Positions 1-13,500 of a DNA stretch of 64,000 nucleotides are shown here, piece by piece. The stretch spans positions 62,001 through 126,000 of the forward strand of contig JAUCBJ010003721.1 of the NCBI GenBank assembly GCA_032718475.1, in the 5' to 3' direction. The notes below the pieces were generated by a model that saw nothing but the letters and a program-made list of their open reading frames with translations, was not told the origin of the DNA and did not search any database. The DNA comes from Nemertoderma westbladi (lineage: Eukaryota; Xenacoelomorpha; Nemertodermatida; Nemertodermatidae). A program made the translations under genes and the position numbers. The stretch's first letter is position 1, and every line of letters starts with the position of its first letter.

Positions 1-545
1 AAATCCGTGTTTTACACTCCATTACGGATCCAACAAAACTTTGTAATTAACGAAAATCCGTGTTTTACACTCCGGATCTAATAAAACTTGGTAATTAACG
101 TAAATCCGTGTTTTACACTCCATTCCGGATCCAACAAAACTTGGTAATTAACGAAAATCCGTGTTTTACACTCCATTCCGGATCCAATAAAACTTGGTAA
201 ATAAATTGAATCCGCGATTTACACCCCTTCCCGGATCCATTAAAACTTGGTAATTAACGTAATTACGTGTTTTACACTCCATTCCGGATCCAACAAAACT
301 TGGTAATTAACGAAAATCCGTGTTTTACACTCCATTCCAGATCCAACAAAACTTGGTAATTAACGAAAATCCGTGTTTTACACTCCATTCCGGATCCAAC
401 AAAACTTGGTAATTAACGACAATCCGTGTTTTAGAGTCCATTCCGGATCCAATAAAACTTGGTAATTAACGTAAATCCGTATTTTACATTCCATTCCGGA
501 TTCACAAAATACATGAATCCGCGTTTTACACTTCAATACGGATTG
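1..545. repeat. Tandem repeat of 53-bp units, decaying to about 680
   Basis: About ten units containing AATCCGTGTTTTACACTCC, GGATCCAACAAAACTTGG and TAATTAACG. Units 1-8 are well conserved. From 545 to 680 only ATCCGCGTTTTACAC-like pieces remain. It is cut by the window start. Confidence 0.95.
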
Positions 546-689
546 CGTATTTCAGAATCCGCATATTACACTAAGTTACGGATTGTATGTAAATCCGGAT
601 CCGCCTTTTACACTCGCAAATCCGGGTCCTGATCCGTATCCGGATCCTGAATCCGGATCCGCGTTTTACACCTACCCTATAAAAATACA

Positions 690-1075
690 TTTTCCATTGT
701 GGCTCGAAATAACTTAGTCTTCAGGTGCATGGAGAGATCTGATTTCCAGATGGTATCCATTTTTGATAGAGCTACCCAAGCCTTTGCTTTCCTAACTTCT
801 ATGTCCTTTTTGCTACTCTCTATCCATTATCCAAGGTACTGGAAGTAGTCGACCTTCCTTAGTTGATTATTATCAATGGTTGTCAAATTTTCATCAACAT
901 TAAAAGTCATGAATTCAGTCTTGGTAGCATTTATATGCAATCCAACCTCCTTAGCAGCCCTCTCCACTTTATTTAATAGAAGCTGTGCATCTCAGCATCT
1001 GTTAGCGTATTAGAGAGCTAGGCGATGTCATCCGCAAAGTCGGTGTCTGTCTGTGACTGCAAATCAGCGTGTAGA
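690..1075 (-). mobile_element. Non-LTR retrotransposon fragment, same family as 61245-63090
   Basis: The sequence matches 61620-61985 over nearly its whole length with small indels. That segment encodes the region between the reverse transcriptase palm and the C-terminus. It carries frameshifts and is a dead fragment, lying in the intron after exon 5 of the KDM7-like gene. Confidence 0.8.
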
Positions 1076-1174
1076 ACTTTCAAAAGTAGTAAGACTTCGC
1101 GGAAAAAATATGGTCCTCGCGATTACATTGTAGCTTGTGAAGCATTTGTGTCAAAAATGACACGTTGGCCTCTC

Positions 1175-1358
1175 TAGTGTTAAGTAAATGGTACGACACA
1201 GACAGAGGTATCTTACACCTTAAGTAAATGGTACAACACAATAGGGAAGGAACTTCCACCTTAAGTAAATGGTACCATTCAAAAGGTAACTTACTCCATG
1301 TAAATGGTGCCATTATTATGGTGCCAAAGACGCAACTTACCATAAGTAAATGGTACCA
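1175..1358. repeat. KDM7-like: Five degenerate copies of the KDM7-like exon 5 end and its splice donor
   Basis: The plus-strand word TAAGTAAATGGTAC (minus: WYHLL codons plus the donor) occurs at the exon end and again at about 1290, 1262, 1221 and 1184, 36-45 bp apart. Three of the extra copies carry GT after the ATG or AAG codon. Confidence 0.8.
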
Positions 1359-1510
1359 CACAGAGGTGCCCCCGAACGCCATATGGAAGTCACTATAGGC
1401 GTCCTTGACGGCTATATGGCAGAATTTTTGTACCTCCGGACGACAATAATCCTCTAAGTCCTGAGTTTCTTTAGGCCAGTAATTCTCCACCCAATCTATC
1501 TGCTTCGCAA
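1341..1510 (-). CDS. KDM7-like: KDM7-like exon 5 (JmjC iron-binding exon, HxD altered to HxA)
   Basis: A strong acceptor (TTGTTCTTTGCAG) and GTAAGT donor bound 170 nt. It encodes [32 protein letters not shown] and [13 protein letters not shown]. The family consensus is [13 protein letters not shown], where H and D bind iron. Here the Asp codon is GCG (Ala254). This differs from an Asp codon at two positions, so a single miscall is unlikely to explain it. Confidence 0.92.
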
Positions 1511-4500
1511 CTGCAAAGAACAATAGAAAATATTCTAAAAATATGCAGGCTCATAAAATATGCATCGCATGGAGGATGGATGGTGGATGCATGGAGGGGT
1601 GAAAGGGTGGAGGGGGGTGGAAGGTGGAGGGGGGTGGAAGGATGGATGGGGGTGGAAGGATGGAGGGGGGGGGGGGTGGAGGCATGGAGGGGGTCGGTGC
1701 AGGATGGAGGGGTGTAGGCGGGTGTAAGAATGGAGGGGTGGAAGGAAGGAGGGGTAGAAGGATGGAGGGGTGGAAGGAAGGAGGGGTGGGAGGATGGAGG
1801 GGTATGGGTAGAAGGATACGGAGTGGGTTGGGTGCAGTGGTGTAGGGGTTGTTCTTGAGTTTGATGGAATGAATATGCAACTACTACCACCACCCACCCC
1901 CCACCCCCCCCCCCCCCCCCCCCCCCCCCCAACCTCCAGAGGAAATCATGCGGTCCCGGTAACACTCAATTCATCTTCTTCTTATTTCAAAATTCAAATA
2001 TTGCTCCAGCCAGACCAGTTCAACGAAAAAATTTTCAAAGCTTCTCCAGATAATTTACTATAATGATCTTTGGTCCAGACGAGAATTCAGAATCGGCTAT
2101 GTATGTAATATGTAGTGTGAGCAGGTTTAATTGCATTGTGATAAATTTATAATAATAGTATTTTCTTATTTTTGTGCTCTCGTCAGTAGTGCTCCTTCTC
2201 AAATATTTTTCGCATGTTTGTTAGATGTTTTACCGTGTGTTTAAACTACTGCATTTTTATATGGACTGGACAGTGTAAATATTGTATGGGTTAAAAATAA
2301 ATAAATAAAACTAAGCCGCAAAACATATTGATATTGATTTACTAAGTACCCCCGTGATAGTGTAACGAAGAAGTATTTGTTACCATATAATCAACTCTTA
2401 TATGAAACGAAACAGAGGGTGGTAATCTAGCACAAATAGCAATAACTAGCACAGCTACTATGTGCTTCAATTTTATCTACGTCTACAGTAATATAATATC
2501 TCGTATTGAAAAATTATATTTTCAACTTAATTTAAATATGTGTTTAATGTATATAGATTTACTGTATATAGACCATAAAAATAAATTTACATCTGAATTA
2601 GAGTAATTTTACGTATTATTGTAGGCCTATGTGATACCGGCACATAGTTTAATTGTCCTTTTTTTAATTTAATTCAGTGGTAAACTGATCATTTTGCGCA
2701 AACGATAAAGTAAAATGGTTCGTTTCTACTTACGAAACGGTAAACTAATCATTTTCCCCAACGGACTTCCTGTAACCTCGAGTGAGGAGACATTAAAGAC
2801 CTTGTTTCTATGGGGACTGGTAAAGTACTCCCGGAACTCGGACATCGTCATCTTGTGGTCTTGCTGACGACGAACATCCATGACGTCGATTACTCTAGTC
2901 GACCCTAGGTGGTGAAAAAAATATAGTTATTGTGGTAATAAAACTCTATACTTCATTGTGCACAAAGTAGAACTTTGCAGCGTTATGACCCGAGTTTATT
3001 TATGTACCGAGCGAGCGCAGCGAGGTAGGTACATCCTACTACCAGAAGGTCAAGTATTTGTATTAGAAAAAAAAACTTCATGATAAAAGCCTTTTTATAT
3101 TAAAAAAAATGGTCAAACAATGGGTACCCAAGCCATAGTAATGCCCGTATTTCACTATGGAAGAAGCTTCGATGGACGATATTTATGCTGAAATAGTCCG
3201 AGATAAAAGTGAGGAGACTTACAACAAATAAAACGACGTAAATGGTGGCAAAATGTAACTTTTTTTGTCTTGCTTTCTTATTTGTCTCGCTACGCCAGCC
3301 AAATAATATCGCTCGACAAAAAAAAGTCTATTTTTTTTGCCACCACTTAAATAGTTATTATTTGTTGTAAGTCACTTTTTTGTCAAATTCGTTAACAAGT
3401 TTGGTAAAAAAAGAATACTTGTTTAATCAACAAAAAATGTAATGTTCGAATTAAATTTCAAAGTAATTTCCATGACATAATTACATAATACATAATTATT
3501 GTATTTAAATAGATAACGCTGATGGTATCCACAGGTTATTTAATATTCTAGAATATTATAATATCGTAATAGGGCCTATATTACCTATTTTGCTATTTCG
3601 CTTTATATAACGGTATTTCACCATGGAAGAAACTTCGAATGGTGATATTTATGGTGAAATAGGCCCAGGTAAAAGTGATAAAAGACTTACAACAAATAAA
3701 ACGACTTAACTACATACTTAACGACTACTTTTCTAATCTTTTTGGAGACAAGGAGGGTGGGGGTACTGCATGCAAATCCCATGTCTGCGAGTTAATATCT
3801 CTCCTCAAAAAAATTTGCGAAAGCATATTAGAATGACCGGCTATTATAGCCAAAGCAATAAGCGAAACTCAATAGAGTGAGGTAAGGTGATCGGTGAACG
3901 TGTGAAATACGAAACTCCGGAAGCAACCCGAAAGCTCCTCCCCTTGGCTGTTACCTTAATTAAGGCAGGGATGGCGCCATACTTACTCCCAAGGGGGGTG
4001 GTGAACACTCCGTAAACAATCCTTTCTCTATACTCCCCCAGCAGAGGTTCCCATATCGCTGGGCGGCACAGGATCGAACACAGTTAGAAGCAAAGCAGGA
4101 TCTAGAACGCCTCGGGAACAATGCAATTTTCGAACACAAATAAATCAGATGTATAAGTAAAGTAAAGTAAAGTAAAGTAAAGTAAAGTAAAGTAAAGTAA
4201 AGTAAAGTAAAGTAAAGTAAAGTAAAGTAAAGTAAAGTAAAGTAAAGTAAAGTAAAGTAAAGTAAAGTAAAGTAAAGTAAAGTAAAGTAAAGTAAAGTAA
4301 AGTAAAGTAAAGTAAAGTAATGTAATAATATAAAGTGATCGGTGAACGCGTGAAACACGAAACACACCGCGCTGTGACAGAGGTCTAATTTCCAAATTGT
4401 ATCCATTTTTGATAGAGCTACCCATGCCCTTCTTGCTTTCCCAATCTACTCTCTATCAAAGTCCCATTGTTAAAGAAATAGTGATAAAAAGAATAACTAT

Positions 4501-7500
4501 GAGAAATGAAATATTCGCGGGGGATACATCGCATAGATGAATGAGTATTGTTGTGGGCCACCGTACGGTTTGATATATACAGAAGTATAAAGTCATGTTT
4601 GTGTGTAAATATTAATATTGAAGTAGCCCAAATTAAATTGCTATTTTCCCTCGGTATTAAACTAGAGACGGGCCTAGCGGCCCGTGAAGCAAGTCGTAGG
4701 AGACAGTACGAGTCAAATAAAAGCTTTTTGTTCTGTCTGATAATAAATTAGTGTGAGGGTAGTGCCGGTGGTGTCCGATAAATTTTCTAGACAACTTCAA
4801 ACTACAGTACTAGTGACGGCCTAGCGGCCCGATAAGGAACCGACTTTTTATTTCAAATAAAAGAGACAACGAGAAATAGTAGGCCTATAGAACTAATTAT
4901 GTAATTACGTGCTAATTACGAATTACGTGCTGCTCGAAGGGACAAAGTCAAGCAGTGTGTCTATTATTTGATGTAACTCACGTCCTGCTCGAAGGGCGCA
5001 ACTACATATATCGAAGAGTCAAAGCCAAACTCACGTGCTGCTCGAAGAGACAAATTCAAACAGTGTGTCTATTATTTGACGTAACTCACGTGCTGCTCGA
5101 AGGGCGCAACTACATATATCGAAGGGTCAAAGTCAAACTCACGTGCTGCTCGAAGAGACAAAGTCAAACAGTGTGTCTATTATTTGATGTAACTCACGTG
5201 CTGCTCGAAGGGCGCAACATCATATATTGAAGGGTTAAAGCCAAACTCATGTGCTGCTCGATGGGACAAAGTCAAACAGTGTGTCTATTATTTGATGTAA
5301 CTCACGTGCTGCTCGAAGGGCGCAACTACTGGCTACGAAATTTTTTTTTTGAAATTTTTGGTCAGAAAAAAAACATGGAAATTTAAAAAGATTTGATAAA
5401 AAGATGGTCAGAGAGTGAGAGAGTGAGATGAGAGAGAGATGAGGTCAGAGAGTGAGATGGTCAGAGGCCGATAGTATTAATGTTGGCCAAAAGATTTATA
5501 AATAAAACAATTAGATGCAATGTATTTTAGTTGAGACAAACCAGAAGGTGTGAAAAGTTATGTCCACGCGGAAGGTAGGGACAAAGGAATTTAGTTGCGA
5601 AACCAGATGGTGTTATTGTCGTATGCCTTACACTCTGTCTATGACAGAAGAGGTTTGTTTGTCCTGTACAAACAATGCGAGCTAATCTCACTCGAGTTGA
5701 GTTGTAATTAGTTTGCCTTTCCTCTATTGAATATCATTACTAGGCCATCTCTATAACATTTTTCATGAGTGCCAGCTGGTTTTTAGCATTGCGCCTATGG
5801 CAATTTTCGTGTTTTGGAGCTATTTTTCGAAATAAAACAAGTTGAGATGTTTCAATTTAAACCGCGATTTCACAAGTACCCTTATAAATCTATTTTCATG
5901 GTTCATGCAAAATTTCATCAAAATCGTTAGAGCAGTTTTTGCTCTAGGTCAGTAGCCAGAAGTCAGTAGCCAGTAGTCATCAGTAGCTTTTTTTCTTACA
6001 GTAATCAAGTCTAACGACTTGCTAATTTTCGAAAGAGTTAATTTAATTGGATGTGATTAATATAATCAATCAATATCTGAGTCACTGAGTCTGGAGGACG
6101 GTAAACAGTAAACACACACCGATAATATTTTTACATTTGATACGTTGCCTCTCAACAAAATATTGATGATTCATAGGTATCTGTAACGAATTTATTTACA
6201 ACATGCATGGTTCACTGCAGTCCATACAATCGTGAATATATAAACCGATAAACCATACCCGACTTATAATATAGACAAGCTTGCCAGCCGAGAGCTGGCA
6301 AGCGTCTGTACAATTTATTGTATGTTAAAAAAAAACACTGTTTGTAGGAAATGTCTCGTTCTCCCACAATTCTGAACGAAATAAAGCGAAATTTTGCAGA
6401 AAGCATGTCCAATAGATGCTCCCTATGGGATGTCGATAGAATATTGATTGAGTGAATTCAACAATTATGATCGGTCTTTCTAGAATTAATCTCACTGTTG
6501 CTAGGCAACCAACAGGTTCCTCGCACCCAAAACCTTGTATACACAAATAGGTCCGATAATGAACCTATCATCAAAGTTTCATCCAATTCCATTAACATTA
6601 AGTACAAGAAGCTGGGTGTACAAACAAACAAACACACACACAAACACGTGTGAGAAATAAGGACATCCAACTTGGATCCATCCAACATCCAACTTGGATC
6701 CGCCCAACTTGGATCCGTCCAACCCAACTTGGATCCATCCAACATCCAACTTGGATCCGTCCAACATCCAACTTGGATCCGTCCAACCCCACTTGGATCC
6801 GTCCAATATCCAACTTGGATCCGTCCAACCCAACTTGGATCCGTCCAATATCCAACTTGGAACCGTCCAACCCAACTTGGATCCGTCCAACACCCAACTT
6901 GGATCCGTCCAACCCAACTTGGATCCGTCCAACACCCAACTTGGATCCGTCCAACATCCAACTTGGATCCGTCCAACCCAATTTGGATCCGTCCAACATC
7001 CACCTTGGATCCGTCCAACATCCAACTTGGATCCGTCCAACATCCAACTTGGATCCGTCCAACCCAACTTGGATCCGTCCAACATACAACTTGGATCCGT
7101 CCAACCCAACTTGGATCCGTCCAACACCCAACTTGGATCCTTCCAACATCCAACTTGGATCCGTCCAACATCCAACTTGGATCCGTCCAACATCCAACTT
7201 GGATCCGTCCAATATCTAACTTGGATCCGTCCAATATCTAACTTGGATCCGTCCAACCCAACTTGGATCCATCCAACATGGATCCGTCCAACATACAACT
7301 TGGATCCGTCCAACCCAACTTGGATCCGTCCAACATACAACTTGGATCCGTCCAACATCCAACTTGGATCCGTCCAACATCCAACTTGGATCCGTCCAAC
7401 ATCCAACTTGGATCCGTCCAACATACAACTTGGATCCGTCCAACATACAACTTGGATCCGTCCAACATACAACTTGGATCCATCCAACATACAACTTGGA

Positions 7501-10500
7501 TCCGTCCAACATACAACTTGGATCCGTTCAACATACAACTTGGATCCATCCAACATACAACTTGGATCCGTCCAACCCAACTTGGATCCGTCCAACATAC
7601 AACTTGGATCCGTCCAACCCAACTTGGATCCGTGCAACCCAACTTGGATCCGTCCAACATCCAACTTGGATCCGTCCAACATCCAACTTGGATCCGTCCA
7701 ACATACAACTTGGATCCGTCCAACATCCAACTTGGATCCGTCCAACACCCAACTTGGATCCGTCCAACATCCAAGTTGGATCCGTCCAACATCCAACTTG
7801 GATCCGTCTAAGATCCACCTTGGATCAGTCCAACATCCAACTTGGATCCGTCCAATATCTAACTTGGATCCGTCCAACAACCAACTTGGATCCGTCCAAC
7901 ATCCAACTTGGATCCGTCCAACATACAACTTGGATCCATCCAACATACAACTTGGATCCGTCCAACATACAACTTGGATCCGTCCAACATCCAACTTGGA
8001 TCCGTCCATCATACAACTTGGATCCGTCCAACATACAACTTGGATCCGTTCAACATACAACTTGGATCCATCCAACATACAACTTGGATCCGTCCAACCC
8101 AACTTGGATCCGTCCAACATACAACTTGGATCCATCCAACATACAACTTGGATCCGTCCAACCCAACTTGGATCCGTCCAACATACAACTTGGATCCGTC
8201 CAACCCAACTTGGATCCGTGCAACCCAACTTGGATCCGTCCAACATCCAACTTGGATCCGTCCAACATCCAACTTGGATCCGTCCAACATACAACTTGGA
8301 TCCGTCCAACATCCAACTTGGATCCGTCCAACACCCAACTTGGATCCGTCCAACATCCAAGTTGGATCCGTCCAACATCCAACTTGGATCCGTCCAATAT
8401 CTAACTTGGATCCGTCCAACAACCAACTTGGATCCGTCCAACATACAACTTGGATCCGTCCAACATACAACTTGGATCCGTTCAACATACAACTTGGATC
8501 CGTCCAACATACAACTTGGATCCGTCCAACATACAACTTGGATCCGTCCAACATACAACTTGGATCCGTCCAACATACAACTTGGATCCATCCAACATAC
8601 AACTTGGATCCGTCCAACATACAACTTGGATCCGTTCAACATACAACTTGGATCCATCCAACATACAACTTGGATCCGTCCAACCCAACTTGGATCCGTC
8701 CAACATACAACTTGGATCCGTCCAACCCAACTTGGATCCGTGCAACCCAACTTGGATCCGTCCAACATCTAACTTGGATCCGTCCAACATCCAACTTGGA
8801 TCCGTCCAACATCCAACTTGGATCCGTCCAACACCCAACTTGGATCCGTCCAACATCCAAGTTGAATCCGTCCAACATCCAACTTGGATCCGTCCAACCC
8901 CACTTGGATCCGTCCAATATCCAACTTGGATCCGTCCAACCCAACTTGGATCCGTCCAATATCCAACTTGGAACCGTCCAACCCAACTTGGATCCGTCCA
9001 ACACCCAACTTGGATCCGTCCAACCCAACTTGGATCCGTCCAACACCCAACTTGGATCCGTCCAACATCCAACTTGGATCCGTCCAACCCAATTTGGATC
9101 CGTCCAACATCCACCTTGGATCCGTCCAACATCCAACTTGGATCCGTCCAACATCCAACTTGGATCCGTCCAACCCAACTTGGATCCGTCCAACATACAA
9201 CTTGGATCCGTCCAACCCAACTTGGATCCGTCCAACACCCAACTTGGATCCTTCCAACATCCAACTTGGATCCGTCCAACATCCAACTTGGATCCGTCCA
9301 ACATCCAACTTGGATCCGTCCAATATCTAACTTGGATCCGTCCAATATCTAACTTGGATCCGTCCAACCCAACTTGGATCCATCCAACATGGATCCGTCC
9401 AACATACAACTTGGATCCGTCCAACCCAACTTGGATCCGTCCAACATACAACTTGGATCCGTCCAACATCCAACTTGGATCCGTCCAACATCCAACTTGG
9501 ATCCGTCCAACATCCAACTTGGATCCGTCCAACATACAACTTGGATCCGTCCAACATACAACTTGGATCCGTCCAACATACAACTTGGATCCATCCAACA
9601 TACAACTTGGATCCGTCCAACATACAACTTGGATCCGTTCAACATACAACTTGGATCCATCCAACATACAACTTGGATCCGTCCAACCCAACTTGGATCC
9701 GTCCAACATACAACTTGGATCCGTCCAACCCAACTTGGATCCGTGCAACCCAACTTGGATCCGTCCAACATCCAACTTGGATCCGTCCAACATCCAACTT
9801 GGATCCGTCCAACATACAACTTGGATCCGTCCAACATCCAACTTGGATCCGTCCAACACCCAACTTGGATCCGTCCAACATCCAAGTTGGATCCGTCCAA
9901 CATCCAACTTGGATCCGTCTAAGATCCACCTTGGATCAGTCCAACATCCAACTTGGATCCGTCCAATATCTAACTTGGATCCGTCCAACAACCAACTTGG
10001 ATCCGTCCAACATCCAACTTGGATCCGTCCAACATACAACTTGGATCCATCCAACATACAACTTGGATCCGTCCAACATACAACTTGGATCCGTCCAACA
10101 TCCAACTTGGATCCGTCCATCATACAACTTGGATCCGTCCAACATACAACTTGGATCCGTTCAACATACAACTTGGATCCATCCAACATACAACTTGGAT
10201 CCGTCCAACCCAACTTGGATCCGTCCAACATACAACTTGGATCCATCCAACATACAACTTGGATCCGTCCAACCCAACTTGGATCCGTCCAACATACAAC
10301 TTGGATCCGTCCAACCCAACTTGGATCCGTGCAACCCAACTTGGATCCGTCCAACATCCAACTTGGATCCGTCCAACATCCAACTTGGATCCGTCCAACA
10401 TACAACTTGGATCCGTCCAACATCCAACTTGGATCCGTCCAACACCCAACTTGGATCCGTCCAACATCCAAGTTGGATCCGTCCAACATCCAACTTGGAT

Positions 10501-13500
10501 CCGTCCAATATCTAACTTGGATCCGTCCAACAACCAACTTGGATCCGTCCAACATACAACTTGGATCCGTCCAACATACAACTTGGATCCGTTCAACATA
10601 CAACTTGGATCCGTCCAACATACAACTTGGATCCGTCCAACATACAACTTGGATCCGTCCAACATACAACTTGGATCCGTCCAACATACAACTTGGATCC
10701 ATCCAACATACAACTTGGATCCGTCCAACATACAACTTGGATCCGTTCAACATACAACTTGGATCCATCCAACATACAACTTGGATCCGTCCAACCCAAC
10801 TTGGATCCGTCCAACATACAACTTGGATCCGTCCAACCCAACTTGGATCCGTGCAACCCAACTTGGATCCGTCCAACATCTAACTTGGATCCGTCCAACA
10901 TCCAACTTGGATCCGTCCAACATCCAACTTGGATCCGTCCAACACCCAACTTGGATCCGTCCAACATCCAAGTTGAATCCGTCCAACATCCAACTTGGAT
11001 CCGTCCAACATCCAACTTGGATCCGTCCAACACCCAACTTGGATCCGTCCAACATCCAAGTTGAATCCGTCCAACATCCAACTTGGATCCTTCCAACCCA
11101 ACTTGGATCCGTGCAACCCAACTTGGATCCGTCCAACATCTAACTTGGATCCGTCCAACATCCAACTTGGATCCGTCCAACATCCAACTTGGATCCGTCC
11201 AACACCCAACTTGGATCCGTCCAACATCCAAGTTGAATCCGTCCAACATCCAACTTGGATCCGTCTAAGATCCACCTTGGATCAGTCCAACATCCAACTT
11301 GGATCCGTCCAATATCTAACTTGGATCCGTCCAACCCAACTTGGATCCGTCCAACATACAACTTGGATCCGTCCAACCCAACTTGGATCCGTGCAACCCA
11401 ACTTGGATCCGTCCAACATCTAACTTGGATCCGTCCAACATCCAACTTGGATCCGTCCAACATCCAACTTGGATCCGTCCAACACCCAACTTGGATCCGT
11501 CCAACATCCAAGTTGAATCCGTCCAACATCCAACTTGGATCCGTCTAAGATCCACCTTGGATCAGTCCAACATCCAACTTGGATCCGTCCAATATCTAAC
11601 TTGGATCCGTCCAACATCCAACTTGGATCCGTCCAACATCCAACTTGGATCCGTCCAACATCCAACTTGGATCCGTCCAACACCCAACTTGGATCCGTCC
11701 AACATCCAAGTTGAATCCGTCCAACATCCAACTTGGATCCGTCTAAGATCCACCTTGGATCAGTCCAACATCCAACTTGGATCCGTCCAATATCTAACTT
11801 GGATCCGTCCAACAACCAACTTGGATCCGTCCAACATCCAACTTGGATCCGTCCAACATCCAACTTGGATCCGTCCAACATACAACTTGGATCCGTCCAA
11901 CATCCAACTTGGATCCGTCCAACATCCAACTTGGATCCGTCCAACATCCAACTTGGATCCGTCCAACATCCAACTTGGATCCGTCCAACATACAACTTGG
12001 ATCCGTCCAACATCCAACTTGGATCCGTCCAACACCCAACTTGGATCCGTCCAACATCCAAGTTGGATCCGTCCAACATCCAACTTGGATCCGTCCAATA
12101 TCTAACTTGGATCCGTCCAACAACCAACTTGGATCCGTCCAACATACAACTTGGATCCGTCCAACATACAACTTGGATCCGTTCAACATACAACTTGGAT
12201 CTGTCCAACATACAACTTGGATCCGTCCAACATACAACTTGGATCCGTCCAACATACAACTTGGATCCGTCCAACATACAACTTGGATCCATCCAACATA
12301 CAACTTGGATCCGTCCAACATACAACTTGGATCCGTTCAACATACAACTTGGATCCATCCAACATACAACTTGGATCCGTCCAACCCAACTTGGATCCGT
12401 CCAACATACAACTTGGATCCGTCCAACCCAACTTGGATCCGTGCAACCCAACTTGGATCCGTCCAACATCTAACTTGGATCCGTCCAACATCCAACTTGG
12501 ATCCGTCCAACATCCAACTTGGATCCGTCCAACACCCAACTTGGATCCGTCCAACATCCAAGTTGAATCCGTCCAACATCCAACTTGGATCCGTCCAACA
12601 TCCAACTTGGATCCGTCCAACACCCAACTTGGATCCGTCCAACATCCAAGTTGAATCCGTCCAACATCCAACTTGGATCCTTCCAACCCAACTTGGATCC
12701 GTGCAACCCAACTTGGATCCGTCCAACATCTAACTTGGATCCGTCCAACATCCAACTTGGATCCGTCCAACATCCAACTTGGATCCGTCCAACACCCAAC
12801 TTGGATCCGTCCAACATCCAAGTTGAATCCGTCCAACATCCAACTTGGATCCGTCTAAGATCCACCTTGGATCAGTCCAACATCCAACTTGGATCCGTCC
12901 AATATCTAACTTGGATCCGTCCAACCCAACTTGGATCCGTCCAACATACAACTTGGATCCGTCCAACCCAACTTGGATCCGTGCAACCCAACTTGGATCC
13001 GTCCAACATCTAACTTGGATCCGTCCAACATCCAACTTGGATCCGTCCAACATCCAACTTGGATCCGTCCAACACCCAACTTGGATCCGTCCAACATCCA
13101 AGTTGAATCCGTCCAACATCCAACTTGGATCCGTCTAAGATCCACCTTGGATCAGTCCAACATCCAACTTGGATCCGTCCAATATCTAACTTGGATCCGT
13201 CCAACATCCAACTTGGATCCGTCCAACATCCAACTTGGATCCGTCCAACATCCAACTTGGATCCGTCCAACACCCAACTTGGATCCGTCCAACATCCAAG
13301 TTGAATCCGTCCAACATCCAACTTGGATCCGTCTAAGATCCACCTTGGATCAGTCCAACATCCAACTTGGATCCGTCCAATATCTAACTTGGATCCGTCC
13401 AACAACCAACTTGGATCCGTCCAACATCCAACTTGGATCCGTCCAACATCCAACTTGGATCCGTCCAACATACAACTTGGATCCGTCCAACATCCAACTT

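Noticed and set aside
4102-4406. Open frames of YFTLL repeats on the minus strand
   Set aside because: They are translation of the TAAAG microsatellite.
4955-5230. 91-codon frame of repeating [13 protein letters not shown]
   Set aside because: It reflects the 107-bp tandem repeat, and no start, splice or domain context supports a gene.
7908-10883. Very long open frames on both strands (up to 991 codons) inside the 22-bp array
   Set aside because: They arise because the repeat unit lacks stops. All frames and both strands are open together and there is no conserved domain, so I treat them as non-coding.
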